From Psoroptes ovis (taxonomy: Eukaryota; Arthropoda; Arachnida; Sarcoptiformes; Psoroptidae): a DNA stretch of 64,000 bases. The translations under genes were made by a program, and so were the position numbers. This document shows, piece by piece, positions 48,042-58,504 of the stretch. Within the stretch, counting starts at the first letter, position 1. Every line of letters begins with the position of its first letter. The notes beneath the pieces are model-generated. The model worked only from the letters and a program-made list of their open reading frames with translations. It was not told where the DNA came from and did no database searches. The stretch spans positions 4,561,501-4,625,500 of the forward strand of contig PQWQ01000001.1 in the NCBI GenBank assembly GCA_002943765.1, read 5' to 3'.

Positions 48042-49484
48042 ATGATGATGATTGAAGCAAAATTTTCATTATTATTATTCACATATTTATTCATCAATAA
48101 TTTTATTGATATTACTCATGGCTGGGATAATGGTTTAGCATTACGTCCACCAATGGGTTGGTTATCATGGATGAAATATACATGTGAAATCGATTGTAAA
48201 CAATATCCAAATGATTGTATAAACGAAAAACTTTATAAAGATATGATCGATCATTTGGCTAATGATGGTTATCTTAAAGCTGGCTATCGATATGTAAATA
48301 TTGATGATTGTTGGAGTGAACGTGATCGTAATTGGAAAACAAAACGACTAGTGCCTGATCATCAAAGATTTCCATCCGGTATTAAGAAGCTGGCCGATTA
48401 TGCACATTCTAAAAATGTATTACTTGGTATTTATGAAGATGTTGGTGATAAAACATGTGAAGGTTATCCTGGTACATATTCGGATAATTTCGATCATACA
48501 TTTATCGATGCTGAAACATTTTCCGAATGGACAGTTGATTCTTTGAAATTGGATGGTTGTTATGCTGATATAAAGAATTATAATTATACATATCCTAGAT
48601 ATCGTCAAGCATTAGAACAAGTTACGCAGCCAATTATTTATTCATGTAGTTGGCCAGCTTATATGAAATATGTTTCAGATAAAACATATGAACAAATACG
48701 AGAAAATTGTAATTTATGGCGTAATTTTAATGACATCATTGATTCCTATCAAAGTGTATTGAGTATAATAAATTTCTATGCTAAAAATAATGAACAATTC
48801 ATACGATATCATGGCCCAGGAGGTTGGTTTGATCCTGATATGTTAATTATCGGTAATAATGGTTTATCATATGAACAAAGTAAAACACAAATGGCATTCT
48901 GGTGTATGTGGTCAGCACCATTATACATGTCGAATGATTTACGAAAGATCAGTAATGAAATGAAAGAAATATTATTGAATAAAGAATTAATTGCGATCGA
49001 TCAAGATCCTTTGGGCATAATGGCATCACTTGTATATAATGTAAGTACTGTTTGCATTATGAAAATCAATTCAAATTATCGAAATTAATTTTCTTCACTG
49101 TTTTTGAACATGTTTAGAACAAAAACAAGCAGCAACAAGTATGGACAAAAAAATTATCACCAATCAATGATATTAATCCATGGGCAATTTTATATTTTAA
49201 TGGTGCACAATTAGGACCAGATACCTATGTAAGTATATCGACAATTGAATTCTGAATCATTATTAATTATCTTTTTCGCCCATTTTTCCAATCATTAGAT
49301 GTCATTTCAATTATCATGGCTCATACCTGAATTAAATCGTACAATTAGCTACGATATTTATGATTTATATGAAACAAACAGCAATCGATCATACATCGGA
49401 ACATTTAAGGGTGAACAATTTTTAAAATTATTAGTACCAACAGCTGGCTCGGTACGAATCGTTAAATTGATTCCAAATTTTTGA
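48042..49484 (+). CDS. Alpha-N-acetylgalactosaminidase (GH27), lysosomal or secreted
   Basis: Three exons, 48042-49040, 49118-49228 and 49299-49484, all phase 0, giving 431 aa, similar to animal GH27 enzymes. The enzyme removes terminal alpha-N-acetylgalactosamine from glycoproteins and glycolipids. A hydrophobic signal peptide covers about residues 5-24. The mature part opens with the family motif NGLALRPPMGWLSW. The nucleophile is D171 (LKLDGCY) and the acid/base is D234 (in WRNFNDIIDS). The substrate-recognition loop reads CSWPAY, with S203 and A206; alpha-galactosidase A has Glu and Leu there, so N-acetylgalactosaminidase is the better call. GGWFDPDMLIIGN is also typical. AATAAA at 49496-49501 is only 12 nt after the stop, so the 3' untranslated region may be very short. 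In digestive tissue a mite enzyme of this type could also be secreted. Confidence 0.93.
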
Positions 49485-50931
49485 ATTTTTCTTTTAATAA
49501 AATGATCTGAAAATTCAAAATTTTTGAAAAAACAATTAACTTATATTTCAAACATCAGATGGCGGCAAAACTTTTAGTTTATATTTCTAATATTAGATGG
49601 CGGTAAAACTTTCAATTTTCCATCAAATAAAAATAAAAAGGGAGGGTACCCATAGGTACAGCGCCACCAATCTGTCAAAAAACTAAAAAAAAATTTGCCG
49701 GATCGATCCGGTGCACACAGAGAGTTCAAAACGAAGAAAAAAAACGCTCGAAAATATCATATAAGAGAAAACATTACGTGTGTCAGTGTATGTGTGTGTG
49801 TATGAGCATAACAGGCATATTTTTAGTCGAAGAAATAACACAAACAAAACTTGAAAACAAGCTCAAAAATAACCAACGAAAAAAAAAAATTGATCGAAAA
49901 GTCGGTGTCGTCAAACTTTTATTTTGCTTATTTTGTTAATATCATCATCATCATCATCATTATTATATTCCATATATAAATAAAGCACAGCATTCAGAGA
50001 AACAGCTAAACTATAGTTTATAAACTAAACTAAACTAAACTAAATTAATAGAAAACAAAGAAAATACAACAACAACAGCAGCAGCAGCAAATCAAAATCA
50101 TCTTTGTTTTGTTAAAGAAATAAATATAAAAATCATCGTTTTTTGATCTTTTTCATCATCATCATCATTTTCATTCTTGAACATATTCAAGTTTTTCTGT
50201 TTTGTTTTGGCATTTTCTTTATTTCATTTCTTCTTTATTTTTCTTACAGTTTTCTTCAGTGCTTGTGGTGGTGTATATTCATATACATATCTTTTATTCG
50301 AATTCTATTCATCATCATCATCATCATCATCTTGATTCAACACTAAATTGATACATATATATGTGTTTTGGCCATAAACATCATTTTTATTGTTGTTAAA
50401 TTAAATTGAATAAAAATACAAAGAAAGACTATTGTATATGAGTGTGTGTGTATATGTGGCTTTTCATTTAGAAAAAACAAAACAAAAAACAAGAGAAAAA
50501 TCCAATTTTTGAAAATTATTGTTATTTTTCTTGTGATTATCATCATCATATTTAATATTGTTTAGTTGTGTCTATGCATCTAATTCCACATTTTTTTCAA
50601 TATTAAACGCATCTGTTTTCATTTTTTTCAAAAAAAAAAAAAAAAATTCTTAATCATTTTGTTTTGATCAAATGAGATGATGAATTGAGAATTGAATGCA
50701 AATATATTTTCTTGAGTGTATAATTATTAAAAATTTTTAATCATTTATCATTATTTTTTTTTCTTTCTGCCTACCCCGTTAATCGTGCTAAAATCGATAA
50801 CATTATCTCAATATTTTATCAAAAAAAAGATTAATTTTCTATCAATAAGATTTATTTTGATAATTTTCAATTAAATTCTCATAAGTTTGTGTGTGTTTTA
50901 TTATTATTGTTCAATTTGAAACAAGAAAAAA
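49485..50931. other. Intergenic region and presumed EB1 promoter/leader
   Basis: No coding exon. A diverged 38-bp tandem duplication with AGATGGCGG cores lies at 49541-49616, a 14-bp palindrome CCGGATCGATCCGG at 49698-49711 and a TAAAC run at 50021-50045. The sequence from about 49,650 to 50,931 is likely the promoter and 5' leader of the EB1 gene, perhaps with an untranslated intron. Confidence 0.6.
49541..49616 (+). repeat. Diverged 38-bp tandem duplication with AGATGGCGG cores
   Basis: 49541-49578 and 49579-49616 share the pattern TTATATTTC, then AGATGGCGG, then AAAACTTT. It lies just past the end of the GH27 gene. Confidence 0.7.
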
Positions 50932-51989
50932 ATGAATGAAAATTGTCAAGCATATCAATGTGTTAATGTTTATCAAACATCGGCAACATCAGAAAATTTG
51001 AGCAGGCATGAAATGCTTGGCTGGGTCAATGAATCGTTGGAAGCTGATTATAAAAAAGTTGAAGAATTATGTTCAGGTAAATTTAAAATAATGAAAAAAA
51101 TGATTTTTGATGACTAAAACAAACAAAATTTTGGAAAAAAAAGGTGCTGCTTATTGTCAATTTATGGACATGCTTTTTCCTGGTTCAATTCAGCTGAAAA
51201 AAGTTAAATTTCGTACCAATTTGGAACATGAATATATACAAAATTTTAAAATATTACAAGCTGCATTTAAAAAAGTCGGCTGTGATAAAGTAATTTTGAA
51301 TTAATTCATTATTTTCTTTTTTTGACCATTTTCGATTAATTTCTATTCTTTCCTTAAAAAAAATATAGGAAGTAATGATCAATAAATTGGTTAAAGGTCG
51401 ATTTCAAGATAATTTTGAATTTTTGCAATGGTTTAAAAAATTTTTCGATGCCAATTTCGATGGACGTGATTATAATGCATTTGAAGCACGCGGTCGTCAA
51501 CCGATGGGAACAGCAAATCCAAATCATGCCGGTGGTGGTGGTGGTGTCGGCGGCGGTAGATCATTAGGCATGTTAAGTAAACCGGCCCCTCGAACATTCG
51601 GTGGTTCGAATAAAATTACACCAGGTACTCGTTCACTTGGTAATGCAAATATTCGGAAAAATGATATCGATTCTGATGTGAAAAAAATTGACGAAAAAGT
51701 ATGTTTTGCTTAATTTAATTATTCTCTGGTTTTTAATTATTATTTTCTTGTAAATTAGATGAATGAATTATCATTATTAAACGATACATTGGCACGTGAA
51801 CGTAATTTTTATTTCAACAAATTACGTGAAATTGAATTACTCTGTCAAAATGAATCAACGAATGAATCGGAAAAAGAAGTAAAAGATCAAATATTGAATA
51901 TATTGTATGCAGTTGAAGATGGATTCATAGCACCGAATACTGCAGTTGAAGAATATGATGAAGGTTTAGCTGCTGAAGGTGAATATTAA
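50932..51989 (+). CDS. EB1 family microtubule plus-end binding protein
   Basis: Four exons, 50932-51076, 51144-51289, 51369-51698 and 51759-51989, giving 283 aa with the frame intact. EB1 tracks growing microtubule ends and recruits partner proteins. The calponin-homology domain spans about residues 12-130, with the highly conserved runs AAYCQFMDMLFPG, VKFRTNLEHEYIQNFK and DNFEFLQWFKKFFDAN. A Gly/Ser/Pro-rich linker follows, including a glycine-rich stretch near residues 150-160. The C-terminal EB-homology coiled coil (RERNFYFNKLREIELLCQ) and the acidic tail come last. The protein ends in GEY, so the terminal aromatic residue that CAP-Gly partners read is kept. About ten extra residues (MNENCQAYQC) precede the usual VNVY start. 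An AATAAA lies about 180 nt downstream of the stop. Confidence 0.97.
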
Positions 51990-52482
51990 TCGAAATTTGA
52001 AATTGATATGAAATGAAATAATGAAAAGTAGAGTATCATTACTTTTCCATTTTTTAAAACTGCAAATATATATTCATTCATTCATTTTCAACAATTTATT
52101 TTAAAAAACTTGAGGCAATTTTAAAACATATACACTACTAGTAACAAATGTTTTCATTTATCAATCATTATAATAAAACAAATATGGTTTTTTGGAACCA
52201 AATAATAATCACAAAAATCAATGAAAATTTCAATGATTTATTATTATTTTTTATTTTTAATTTCAAAAATCTACTCTCTCATCAATTATATGACACACTC
52301 ACACACACTCATATAAACATTGATATTTTTATTTTATTTACTCATAATTTTTTTTTATTATTTAACATATGAAAACATGACAGAGTAAACACGTTGATAA
52401 TAAATAAATTTGATAAATTTTTAAAGATATTTTCAAAAAAAAAAAAAGAAAAAAACATGATTTTAATATTGATTTTGCTTAT
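51990..52482. other. Convergent 3' region between EB1 and the minus-strand gene
   Basis: 493 bp of AT-rich DNA. It should hold the EB1 3' untranslated region (AATAAA at 52172-52177) and the 3' end of the unrecognised minus-strand gene. Nothing else is seen. Confidence 0.6.
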
Positions 52483-53220
52483 TTATTTGTATATAAAACG
52501 TATACGAAAACAAAGTGCTTGATACATACGTTGTACAATCAGATCACAATGATTATTTTGTTTTAATTTAAATATAAATGGATAAACATATGAACGTATC
52601 AATCGTATGGCATAATGGCGACGTTTTTGTTGACAATAACTATGACATAAATAAATTAAACAACGACAAATTAGATTAGGATCACCATAAATGAATGATA
52701 GTTTCATTTGTTTCCATGAGATTTTTTCCGCTTCGATAGCAAACTGTAGATTATGATCACCAAGTAATGAATATGCACCACCAAGTGTTGATAACCATGA
52801 TAATGATTCTTCCAATTCCATACGTAGTATTGGATAATAACGTAAACGATTACACCAACCGATATCGATGGCAGGTAGTAGTGTTAGATTGTCTTCATTT
52901 AAATGACATTTTATTGATAAAATTACTGGATTATTTGTCTTTATTTTTCGATTATCATTTAAATTTAATAATTTCTGGAAATTATTCTTTATCAAATCAC
53001 GATATTCAGAAAAATGGTCGAAATAATGAAGAAAATAGATCAATTGACCAATATTTGTTCGATATTTTACTTGATATTGAATTATATCGTTTGCTTTATC
53101 ATCAAAATCATTGAATTTCTGTGCAGATCTTCTTATTCGAAACACTGATTTGTTCGATGAATTTGATTTATTTTGAGGAATAATTTTTGTTGAAAAACGA
53201 ATTGATATTAATTTCGGCAT
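52483..53220 (-). CDS. Conserved-looking protein of unknown function
   Basis: A single-exon minus-strand gene of 245 aa with an ATG start and no low-complexity runs. I do not recognise it with certainty. It is rich in Leu, Ile, Arg and Tyr, predicted mostly helical, and has no signal peptide or clear membrane segment. The segment SLSWLSTLGGAYSLLGDHN followed by AIEAEKISWKQMKLSFIYGDP has the look of a helical-repeat (TPR-like) protein: paired helices with a small-residue turn and a G-D-P end. From memory it recalls the metazoan F58A4.6-like (DUF4807) family, but this is unverified. It starts 194 bp from the divergent AP endonuclease gene, so the two probably share a promoter. Housekeeping expression would follow from that, but no function can be given. 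Confidence 0.7.
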   Translation of the reverse strand: MPKLISIRFSTKIIPQNKSNSSNKSVFRIRRSAQKFNDFDDKANDIIQYQVKYRTNIGQLIYFLHYFDHFSEYRDLIKNNFQKLLNLNDNRKIKTNNPVILSIKCHLNEDNLTLLPAIDIGWCNRLRYYPILRMELEESLSWLSTLGGAYSLLGDHNLQFAIEAEKISWKQMKLSFIYGDPNLICRCLIYLCHSYCQQKRRHYAIRLIRSYVYPFIFKLKQNNHCDLIVQRMYQALCFRIRFIYK

Positions 53221-53414
53221 AATTTTTATTTCATTTTCAAATATTCAAAAAAAAAAAAAAATGTTTTTATTTTTAAATTTTAAAAACATTTGGTCATTTA
53301 ATTATTTTTCAAACGACAGATGGCGCTGATTTCAATTTCAAAACAAAAACATTTTCGTTTTTGTTGATATTGAACATTTCGCGAAATATTCATTATTCAA
53401 ATGAAATTGTCATC
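53221..53414. promoter_or_regulatory. Divergent promoter between the unknown gene and AP endonuclease
   Basis: 194 bp separate the two ATG codons. The most distinctive word is CAGATGGCGCTG at 53317-53328, close to the AG-N-TGGCGC core of arthropod CTCF sites and to AGATGGCG words elsewhere in this gene cluster. No TATA box at a suitable distance is obvious. Which protein binds is unknown. Confidence 0.55.
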
Positions 53415-54335
53415 ATGCCACCGAAACGTAAAAGAGCAAAACATGATCATCAACAATCATTGAATGAAGAAACATCATCCGAAACATCATTACAACAGCA
53501 ACAAACATCATCCATATGCGATGAAAATGATAATAATCCGAATAAAATGTTGAAATTTGATTTGAAAATCATTTCATGGAATGTTAATGGTATTCGTGCA
53601 GCATTGAAAAATGGCATCATGAATTTTCTCAATTCAGAATCATGCGATATACTGGCATTACAAGAAACAAAATGTAATGATAAAACTTTCCCGAATGAAT
53701 TGAAAAAATGGGATAAATTTCCATATAAATATTATGTTTCATCTAAACAAGATGGCTATGCTGGTGTTGCACTATTTTCCAAACAAGAACCATTATCAGT
53801 TGAATATGGTATTGGTAATGAAGAATATGATGATGAAGGACGAATCATCACTGCATTTTATGAGAATTTCATACTAGTGAATGCATATGTTGTCAATGCT
53901 GGACAAGGTTTGAAACGTTTAGATTTTAAGATACAATTCGATAAAGATTTTCGTGAATATTTACTGCAATTGAATGAACAAAAACCAGTAATATTATGTG
54001 GTGATCTTAATTGTGCTCATAAAGAAATTGATTTAGAAAATCCAAAAACCAATTTGAAAACAGCTGGATTCACCGTTGAAGAACGTAAAGATTTTGATCA
54101 ATTATTAGATAGTGGTTTTATTGATACATTTCGTCTCCTTTATCCTGATAAACGTAAAGCCTATACCTATTGGGGTTATCGTTTTAATTGTCGTGCAAAA
54201 GATATTGGTTGGCGTTTAGATTATTTTTTAATATCAAAAAATTTACAGCCAAATTTAATCGATAATCAAATTTATAAACATATAATGGGTAGTGATCATT
54301 GTCCAATCGTTTTGTATATGAATAATCTTAAATAA
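53415..54335 (+). CDS. AP endonuclease, APE1/ExoIII family
   Basis: A single-exon gene of 306 aa from the ATG at 53415 (MPPKRKRAKH). The enzyme cuts DNA 5' of abasic sites in base-excision repair. The first ~45 residues are basic and Gln/Ser-rich, including a PPKRKRAK nuclear-localisation-like signal. The nuclease domain covers the rest. Catalytic and metal residues of human APE1 are matched: N56 (SWNVNG), E84 (LQETKC), Y158 (AYVVNAG), D197 and N199 (CGDLNCAH), D269 (WRLDYFL), D294 and H295 (SDHCP). The APE1 motif SWNVDG has Asn in place of the second Asp. Length fits the animal family. The divergent neighbour lies 194 bp upstream; the SAP130 gene follows 1.6 kb downstream. Confidence 0.96.
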   Translation: MPPKRKRAKHDHQQSLNEETSSETSLQQQQTSSICDENDNNPNKMLKFDLKIISWNVNGIRAALKNGIMNFLNSESCDILALQETKCNDKTFPNELKKWDKFPYKYYVSSKQDGYAGVALFSKQEPLSVEYGIGNEEYDDEGRIITAFYENFILVNAYVVNAGQGLKRLDFKIQFDKDFREYLLQLNEQKPVILCGDLNCAHKEIDLENPKTNLKTAGFTVEERKDFDQLLDSGFIDTFRLLYPDKRKAYTYWGYRFNCRAKDIGWRLDYFLISKNLQPNLIDNQIYKHIMGSDHCPIVLYMNNLK

Positions 54336-54735
54336 TCTGAAAAATTGAAATTCATTGAAAAATTTTCAATCAAATAGTCAATTAATTAAATTCAATATTT
54401 TCATTGAAAAAAAAAATTATATTTTCCCGCTCAACATTTTCCCACATTAAACCATATGATCATTTCACAAAAAAAAAATATTTGTCGATGAATGAAAATT
54501 TCACCAAAAAAGCGCATAAATCAATTGAAAGAAAACATTCGGAGGAGGGAGTAGAAGAACAGAGAACATCGAAAATCGAAAAAAAGAAAACAAAACAAAA
54601 ATTCGACGCAAGCGCAATGACGACGATTTTGTTTACGTGCCATGCAGGCAACGGCACAGGCACAAGCAACTAAGCACAAGCATATATTAGCTTTTGATGT
54701 TAAAATAGTAATAAATCAATCAAAAGGAATTTACT

Positions 54736-54785
54736 TGCTGCTGTTGCTACTACTACTGCTGCTACTACTACTACTACTACTACTA
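54736..54785. repeat. CTG/CTA trinucleotide tract
   Basis: 50 bp of mixed CTG, TTG and CTA units. Confidence 0.85.
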
Positions 54786-54834
54786 GCAGCTTGATTATTT
54801 TCATAGTTTTTTTAACTGTGCACTATGCAAAGCA

Positions 54835-54870
54835 ATTCGAATGTTGTTTTCGCAAAAACAACATTCGAAT
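54835..54870. repeat. Perfect 16-bp hairpin, 4-nt loop
   Basis: ATTCGAATGTTGTTTT at 54835-54850 pairs exactly with AAAACAACATTCGAAT at 54855-54870 around CGCA. It lies between the AP endonuclease and SAP130 genes, just before a GC-richer GACCGCTAGACGGCGAC stretch. Confidence 0.85.
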
Positions 54871-55981
54871 CGACCGCTAGACGGCGACATTTTCGACAAA
54901 AAAAAAGAAGTGGAAAAACAAGCAGTTTGTTGTTGTTGTTTTGGATTTTTCACTTAATTTCGTTGCTTTTTTATTTTTTTTGAATGTACACAAACACACA
55001 CACACACACAGCTTGGACAAACTCTCTCTCTCTCTCCCATTGATGGTATTAATGTATGGTGTGTTTGTGTGTGTGTGTTTGTATGTTTATGTTTTTTTTT
55101 TCACTATATATCCACCAAACGAAATTTTGCTTAATTTTTGTGATTTTTTTTCCATTATAATTTCATTTCATCCATTTATTATTATTATTATTATTATTAT
55201 CTTCAAACATACATCCAAAATAAACGATGAAAATCGAATGAAATTGAATGAAACAAAACAAGAAATAATTGAAAATATTATTAACAATAATAACAAAATG
55301 ATGATAATGATAATAATAATAATAATAATTTCAACCTTTATTCCATTTGTGTTTTAATCAATAAATTTTAATTAATTTTAATTGATCAAATTGAAATCTA
55401 AACAACAACAAAAAAAAGCAAGAAAATCCATGATTAATTAGAACATTTTGTCTCTGATTCGATAGTATTCTGATTATAAATTTGCAAGAAAACAAAAGTT
55501 TGATTTTTTTTTTATCTAAAAGTGTTTCATCAATGAAAAATTCTCATGTCGATTATCATGTGTGTACATCATCATTTTGTTGTGTGTATGTTTTGTGGAA
55601 ACTTATGAGAAACAAATTTCACATTTAGTTTAATTGAAAAAATTTTTTTTAATATGTGAACACAAATGTATTTATCATATATGAAGGCGATCTAATTCAT
55701 GAAAAAAAATAAAATAAAATCATAGACATTTAGGAAATTGTTTGCAAGAATTTCATCCTTATGAACAGCTGAATAATTTTTTTTTTATTTTACACTTTGA
55801 ACCAGAAATAATAAATGATGATATTATAGCAATCAAGTATTATCTATTTCCATTTTTATAATTAATAAAATTAATATTTGCTTTTTTTCTAGGATTAATT
55901 TTTTAAGAAAAATATTCAATCGATATAAATAAATAATATCTAGATAAATGTTTGCTTTTCATTCATATAAATATCATCACA

Positions 55982-58504
55982 ATGTCTTCATCTACAACTG
56001 TGTCGAATCCTGTTCCTCCGCCACAACCGCCATCATTACCGCCAGTATCAGCAGCAGCTGCTGCTGCTGCTGCTGCTGCTGCACAAACATCATCACAAGC
56101 AGTAATAAAAAATGAAATATTAAAACCAATCGGTATATGTTTATCATCGAATGCACCGATAGAAATAGCTAATACAACAGCTAATAATAATAATTTTACT
56201 AATCAAACATCAACAGGCCAAACATCATCATCTCTAAATATATCATATTCGAATGCAACAAAGAATATTGTCAATAATAATGCGAATAATTTTTATACTA
56301 CAACAACCCAAGGATTGATAAATCAAGCGGGATCAGTCAGTTTAATGGTGACTAAATTAACTCCAGCACCAAGACAACAAACAGTAATTTTACAACCGCG
56401 TATCAATACAACACGTGGAACGACGATACAATTGCAAAATTCGAATCGTTCAAATGCATCTGGAAATGTTATACCAAATTCTCAAACAATGACCACATCC
56501 TTTCCGTCATCAAATTCATCATCGATCTCTGTAAGAACGAGATTAATAAGCAATCAAGGCAATCATACAAGCACAATACCATTTGTCAATCTTTCGACCA
56601 TGGCCACGACCAATGTTACCAGTTGCACAACGAACTCCATGAAGCAAATGCTCACCGGTCAAAAGATTATTGGCGGTCTTGAAACGGTGAATCTTATGAT
56701 ATCGAATCCCAATGAAGTTCGTAACATCAAAACTGGCGTACAAAATAATGAGATAAAATCATCAGTTTACAAAATAAATAATCCTAAACAGCTGACTGGT
56801 TCAACAGCTACTGCTGCTTTAGTCGCTTCACATACACCTAAAATGATTAGTATAAATAATGCATCTGGACATCAATCATGTGCAACGACAACAGCTCGTT
56901 TAGGAATTCTAAGCAGTAATAACAATGCCAAATCTGTGTTTAATCTTGCAGCAAAAAATTTTATTTTAACACCAGGAGCTTCCGGTATAACCAATATGGT
57001 TAGTATTACTCCGGCGAATTTTACCGCCAATCGAATACCACTTTCACGGCAACATACTATAACAACATTCTCATCAACCACACAACCATCGACAAATTTA
57101 CAATCAACAGCGACTTCAACAACTACAGTCACTGGAAAACCTACACCGACAACAATTTATACGGTCAATACTGCGAATCAGACTACAGCAAATGTATTAA
57201 ATAATAATCCAAATATAATCACAACAATACAACCAATAATGACTAATGCACATCAACAAACGAATAGTCATCAAACATCCACTTTATCGACATCAAATGC
57301 ATCATCAATTGTAATTGCTAATAACACGGCGACTAAACAAGCCATGAACATACAAACCATAAATAGTATTTCTCCAATCAAAACAACTACTAATTTATCA
57401 TTTCCAATCCATCAACAATCGCAAACATCACCTAGGCCTAGAATTTTGAGCAGAAAAAGAACGCTCAATGAGACATCAGCAATAACAGTTAAACCTGCGA
57501 ATCTTAATGCAACGAATGGATCGCTAGCATTTGTCACAGCTAATACTCTAAGTTCAACTGTTACAAATCAACAGCAAATACCGATCATAACAAATGATAA
57601 ATCTGTAATCAGTGTCAATATTTTAGATTCGAATAAAATTGAAACATCGAACAACAACATCAATAATAATATCAATAATTGTATAGAAATTAATAATAAT
57701 ACAACACCAAGAAAAAAACCTCGTAAACAATTATTGGAACCATCACCTTCATCCACAGTTTCACCATCATCGTCATCATCAAGTTACAAAAATAAATTAA
57801 TTATTAGCTCTAATAATCAATTATTGTGTAATAATAACAGCAACAATGATAATGTTCAACAACAAATCAATAATAATCATGATTGTAATGAACAAGTATC
57901 TATGAAAGAAATTGTATTTCATAACAATAATGATCATCATCATGATGATCAGCCACAAGAGCAACCAAAATTGACACATTTGAAAAAGCCAAGATTATCG
58001 ATTATAAATTATCATTCAAATGGAAAATTACCACAATTCACAAGTTATAGTGATGTGAAACCGAAAAATGATAAAAAATTAACATTACAAGATGTAATGA
58101 ATGAAGTATTGAAGAAAAATGAATGGAAAGATTTAATATTGGTTGATCAATGTAAAAAATTAGCCGAAGATGAAGATTCATCTATGTATAAACAATTAGA
58201 ATTATTTTTATTAACATTAGAAAATGAAATAAGTCCATTTTCGAAATGTGCTGAAAGAACGACATTATATGATGAATATATTGAAAATAGACAATCATCA
58301 AAACAAAAAATCAATTGTATTGACCGTAAATGTGTTCGTGTTAATGATTTGTTACGGGCAAATATACAAAGATCAAAAGTTATATCTGACAATTTTAATG
58401 AATGTCATGAAACGATATCCAAATTGGTGTCTGATCATCAAACTAAAGCATCCAAATTAATAGAGCGTTTAAATAATAAACGTAATAGTACCTATTCTAA
58501 ATGA
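55982..58504 (+). CDS. SAP130-like subunit of the Sin3 histone deacetylase complex
   Basis: One long coding exon of 840 aa from the ATG at 55982. SAP130 helps assemble Sin3-HDAC repressor complexes in the nucleus. The first ~560 residues are Thr/Ser/Asn/Gln-rich and probably disordered, with an 11-Ala run near residue 30. A basic motif TPRKKPRKQ matches the RPRKKPRKQ segment of the vertebrate protein. After it comes the family's C-terminal domain: INYHSNGKLPQFTSYSDVK corresponds to the RHYRNPWKAAYHHFQRYSDV region, and VNDLLRANIQRSKVISDNF to the INELIQGNMQRCKLVMDQI helix. The segment following is helical and likely coiled coil. The call rests on these collinear matches from memory, not on a search. 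AATAAA lies at 58655-58660. A 5' untranslated intron ending near 55892 is likely. Confidence 0.82.
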   Translation: MSSSTTVSNPVPPPQPPSLPPVSAAAAAAAAAAAQTSSQAVIKNEILKPIGICLSSNAPIEIANTTANNNNFTNQTSTGQTSSSLNISYSNATKNIVNNNANNFYTTTTQGLINQAGSVSLMVTKLTPAPRQQTVILQPRINTTRGTTIQLQNSNRSNASGNVIPNSQTMTTSFPSSNSSSISVRTRLISNQGNHTSTIPFVNLSTMATTNVTSCTTNSMKQMLTGQKIIGGLETVNLMISNPNEVRNIKTGVQNNEIKSSVYKINNPKQLTGSTATAALVASHTPKMISINNASGHQSCATTTARLGILSSNNNAKSVFNLAAKNFILTPGASGITNMVSITPANFTANRIPLSRQHTITTFSSTTQPSTNLQSTATSTTTVTGKPTPTTIYTVNTANQTTANVLNNNPNIITTIQPIMTNAHQQTNSHQTSTLSTSNASSIVIANNTATKQAMNIQTINSISPIKTTTNLSFPIHQQSQTSPRPRILSRKRTLNETSAITVKPANLNATNGSLAFVTANTLSSTVTNQQQIPIITNDKSVISVNILDSNKIETSNNNINNNINNCIEINNNTTPRKKPRKQLLEPSPSSTVSPSSSSSSYKNKLIISSNNQLLCNNNSNNDNVQQQINNNHDCNEQVSMKEIVFHNNNDHHHDDQPQEQPKLTHLKKPRLSIINYHSNGKLPQFTSYSDVKPKNDKKLTLQDVMNEVLKKNEWKDLILVDQCKKLAEDEDSSMYKQLELFLLTLENEISPFSKCAERTTLYDEYIENRQSSKQKINCIDRKCVRVNDLLRANIQRSKVISDNFNECHETISKLVSDHQTKASKLIERLNNKRNSTYSK

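Larger units (their letters stand above)
54336..55981. other. Intergenic region and presumed SAP130 leader
   Basis: No coding exon. It contains a CTG/CTA run (54736-54785), a perfect 16-bp hairpin (54835-54870), AAT/ATT runs near 55180-55200 and 55302-55329, and a pyrimidine tract with CTAG ending at 55892 that looks like the acceptor of a 5' untranslated intron of the SAP130 gene. Confidence 0.6.
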
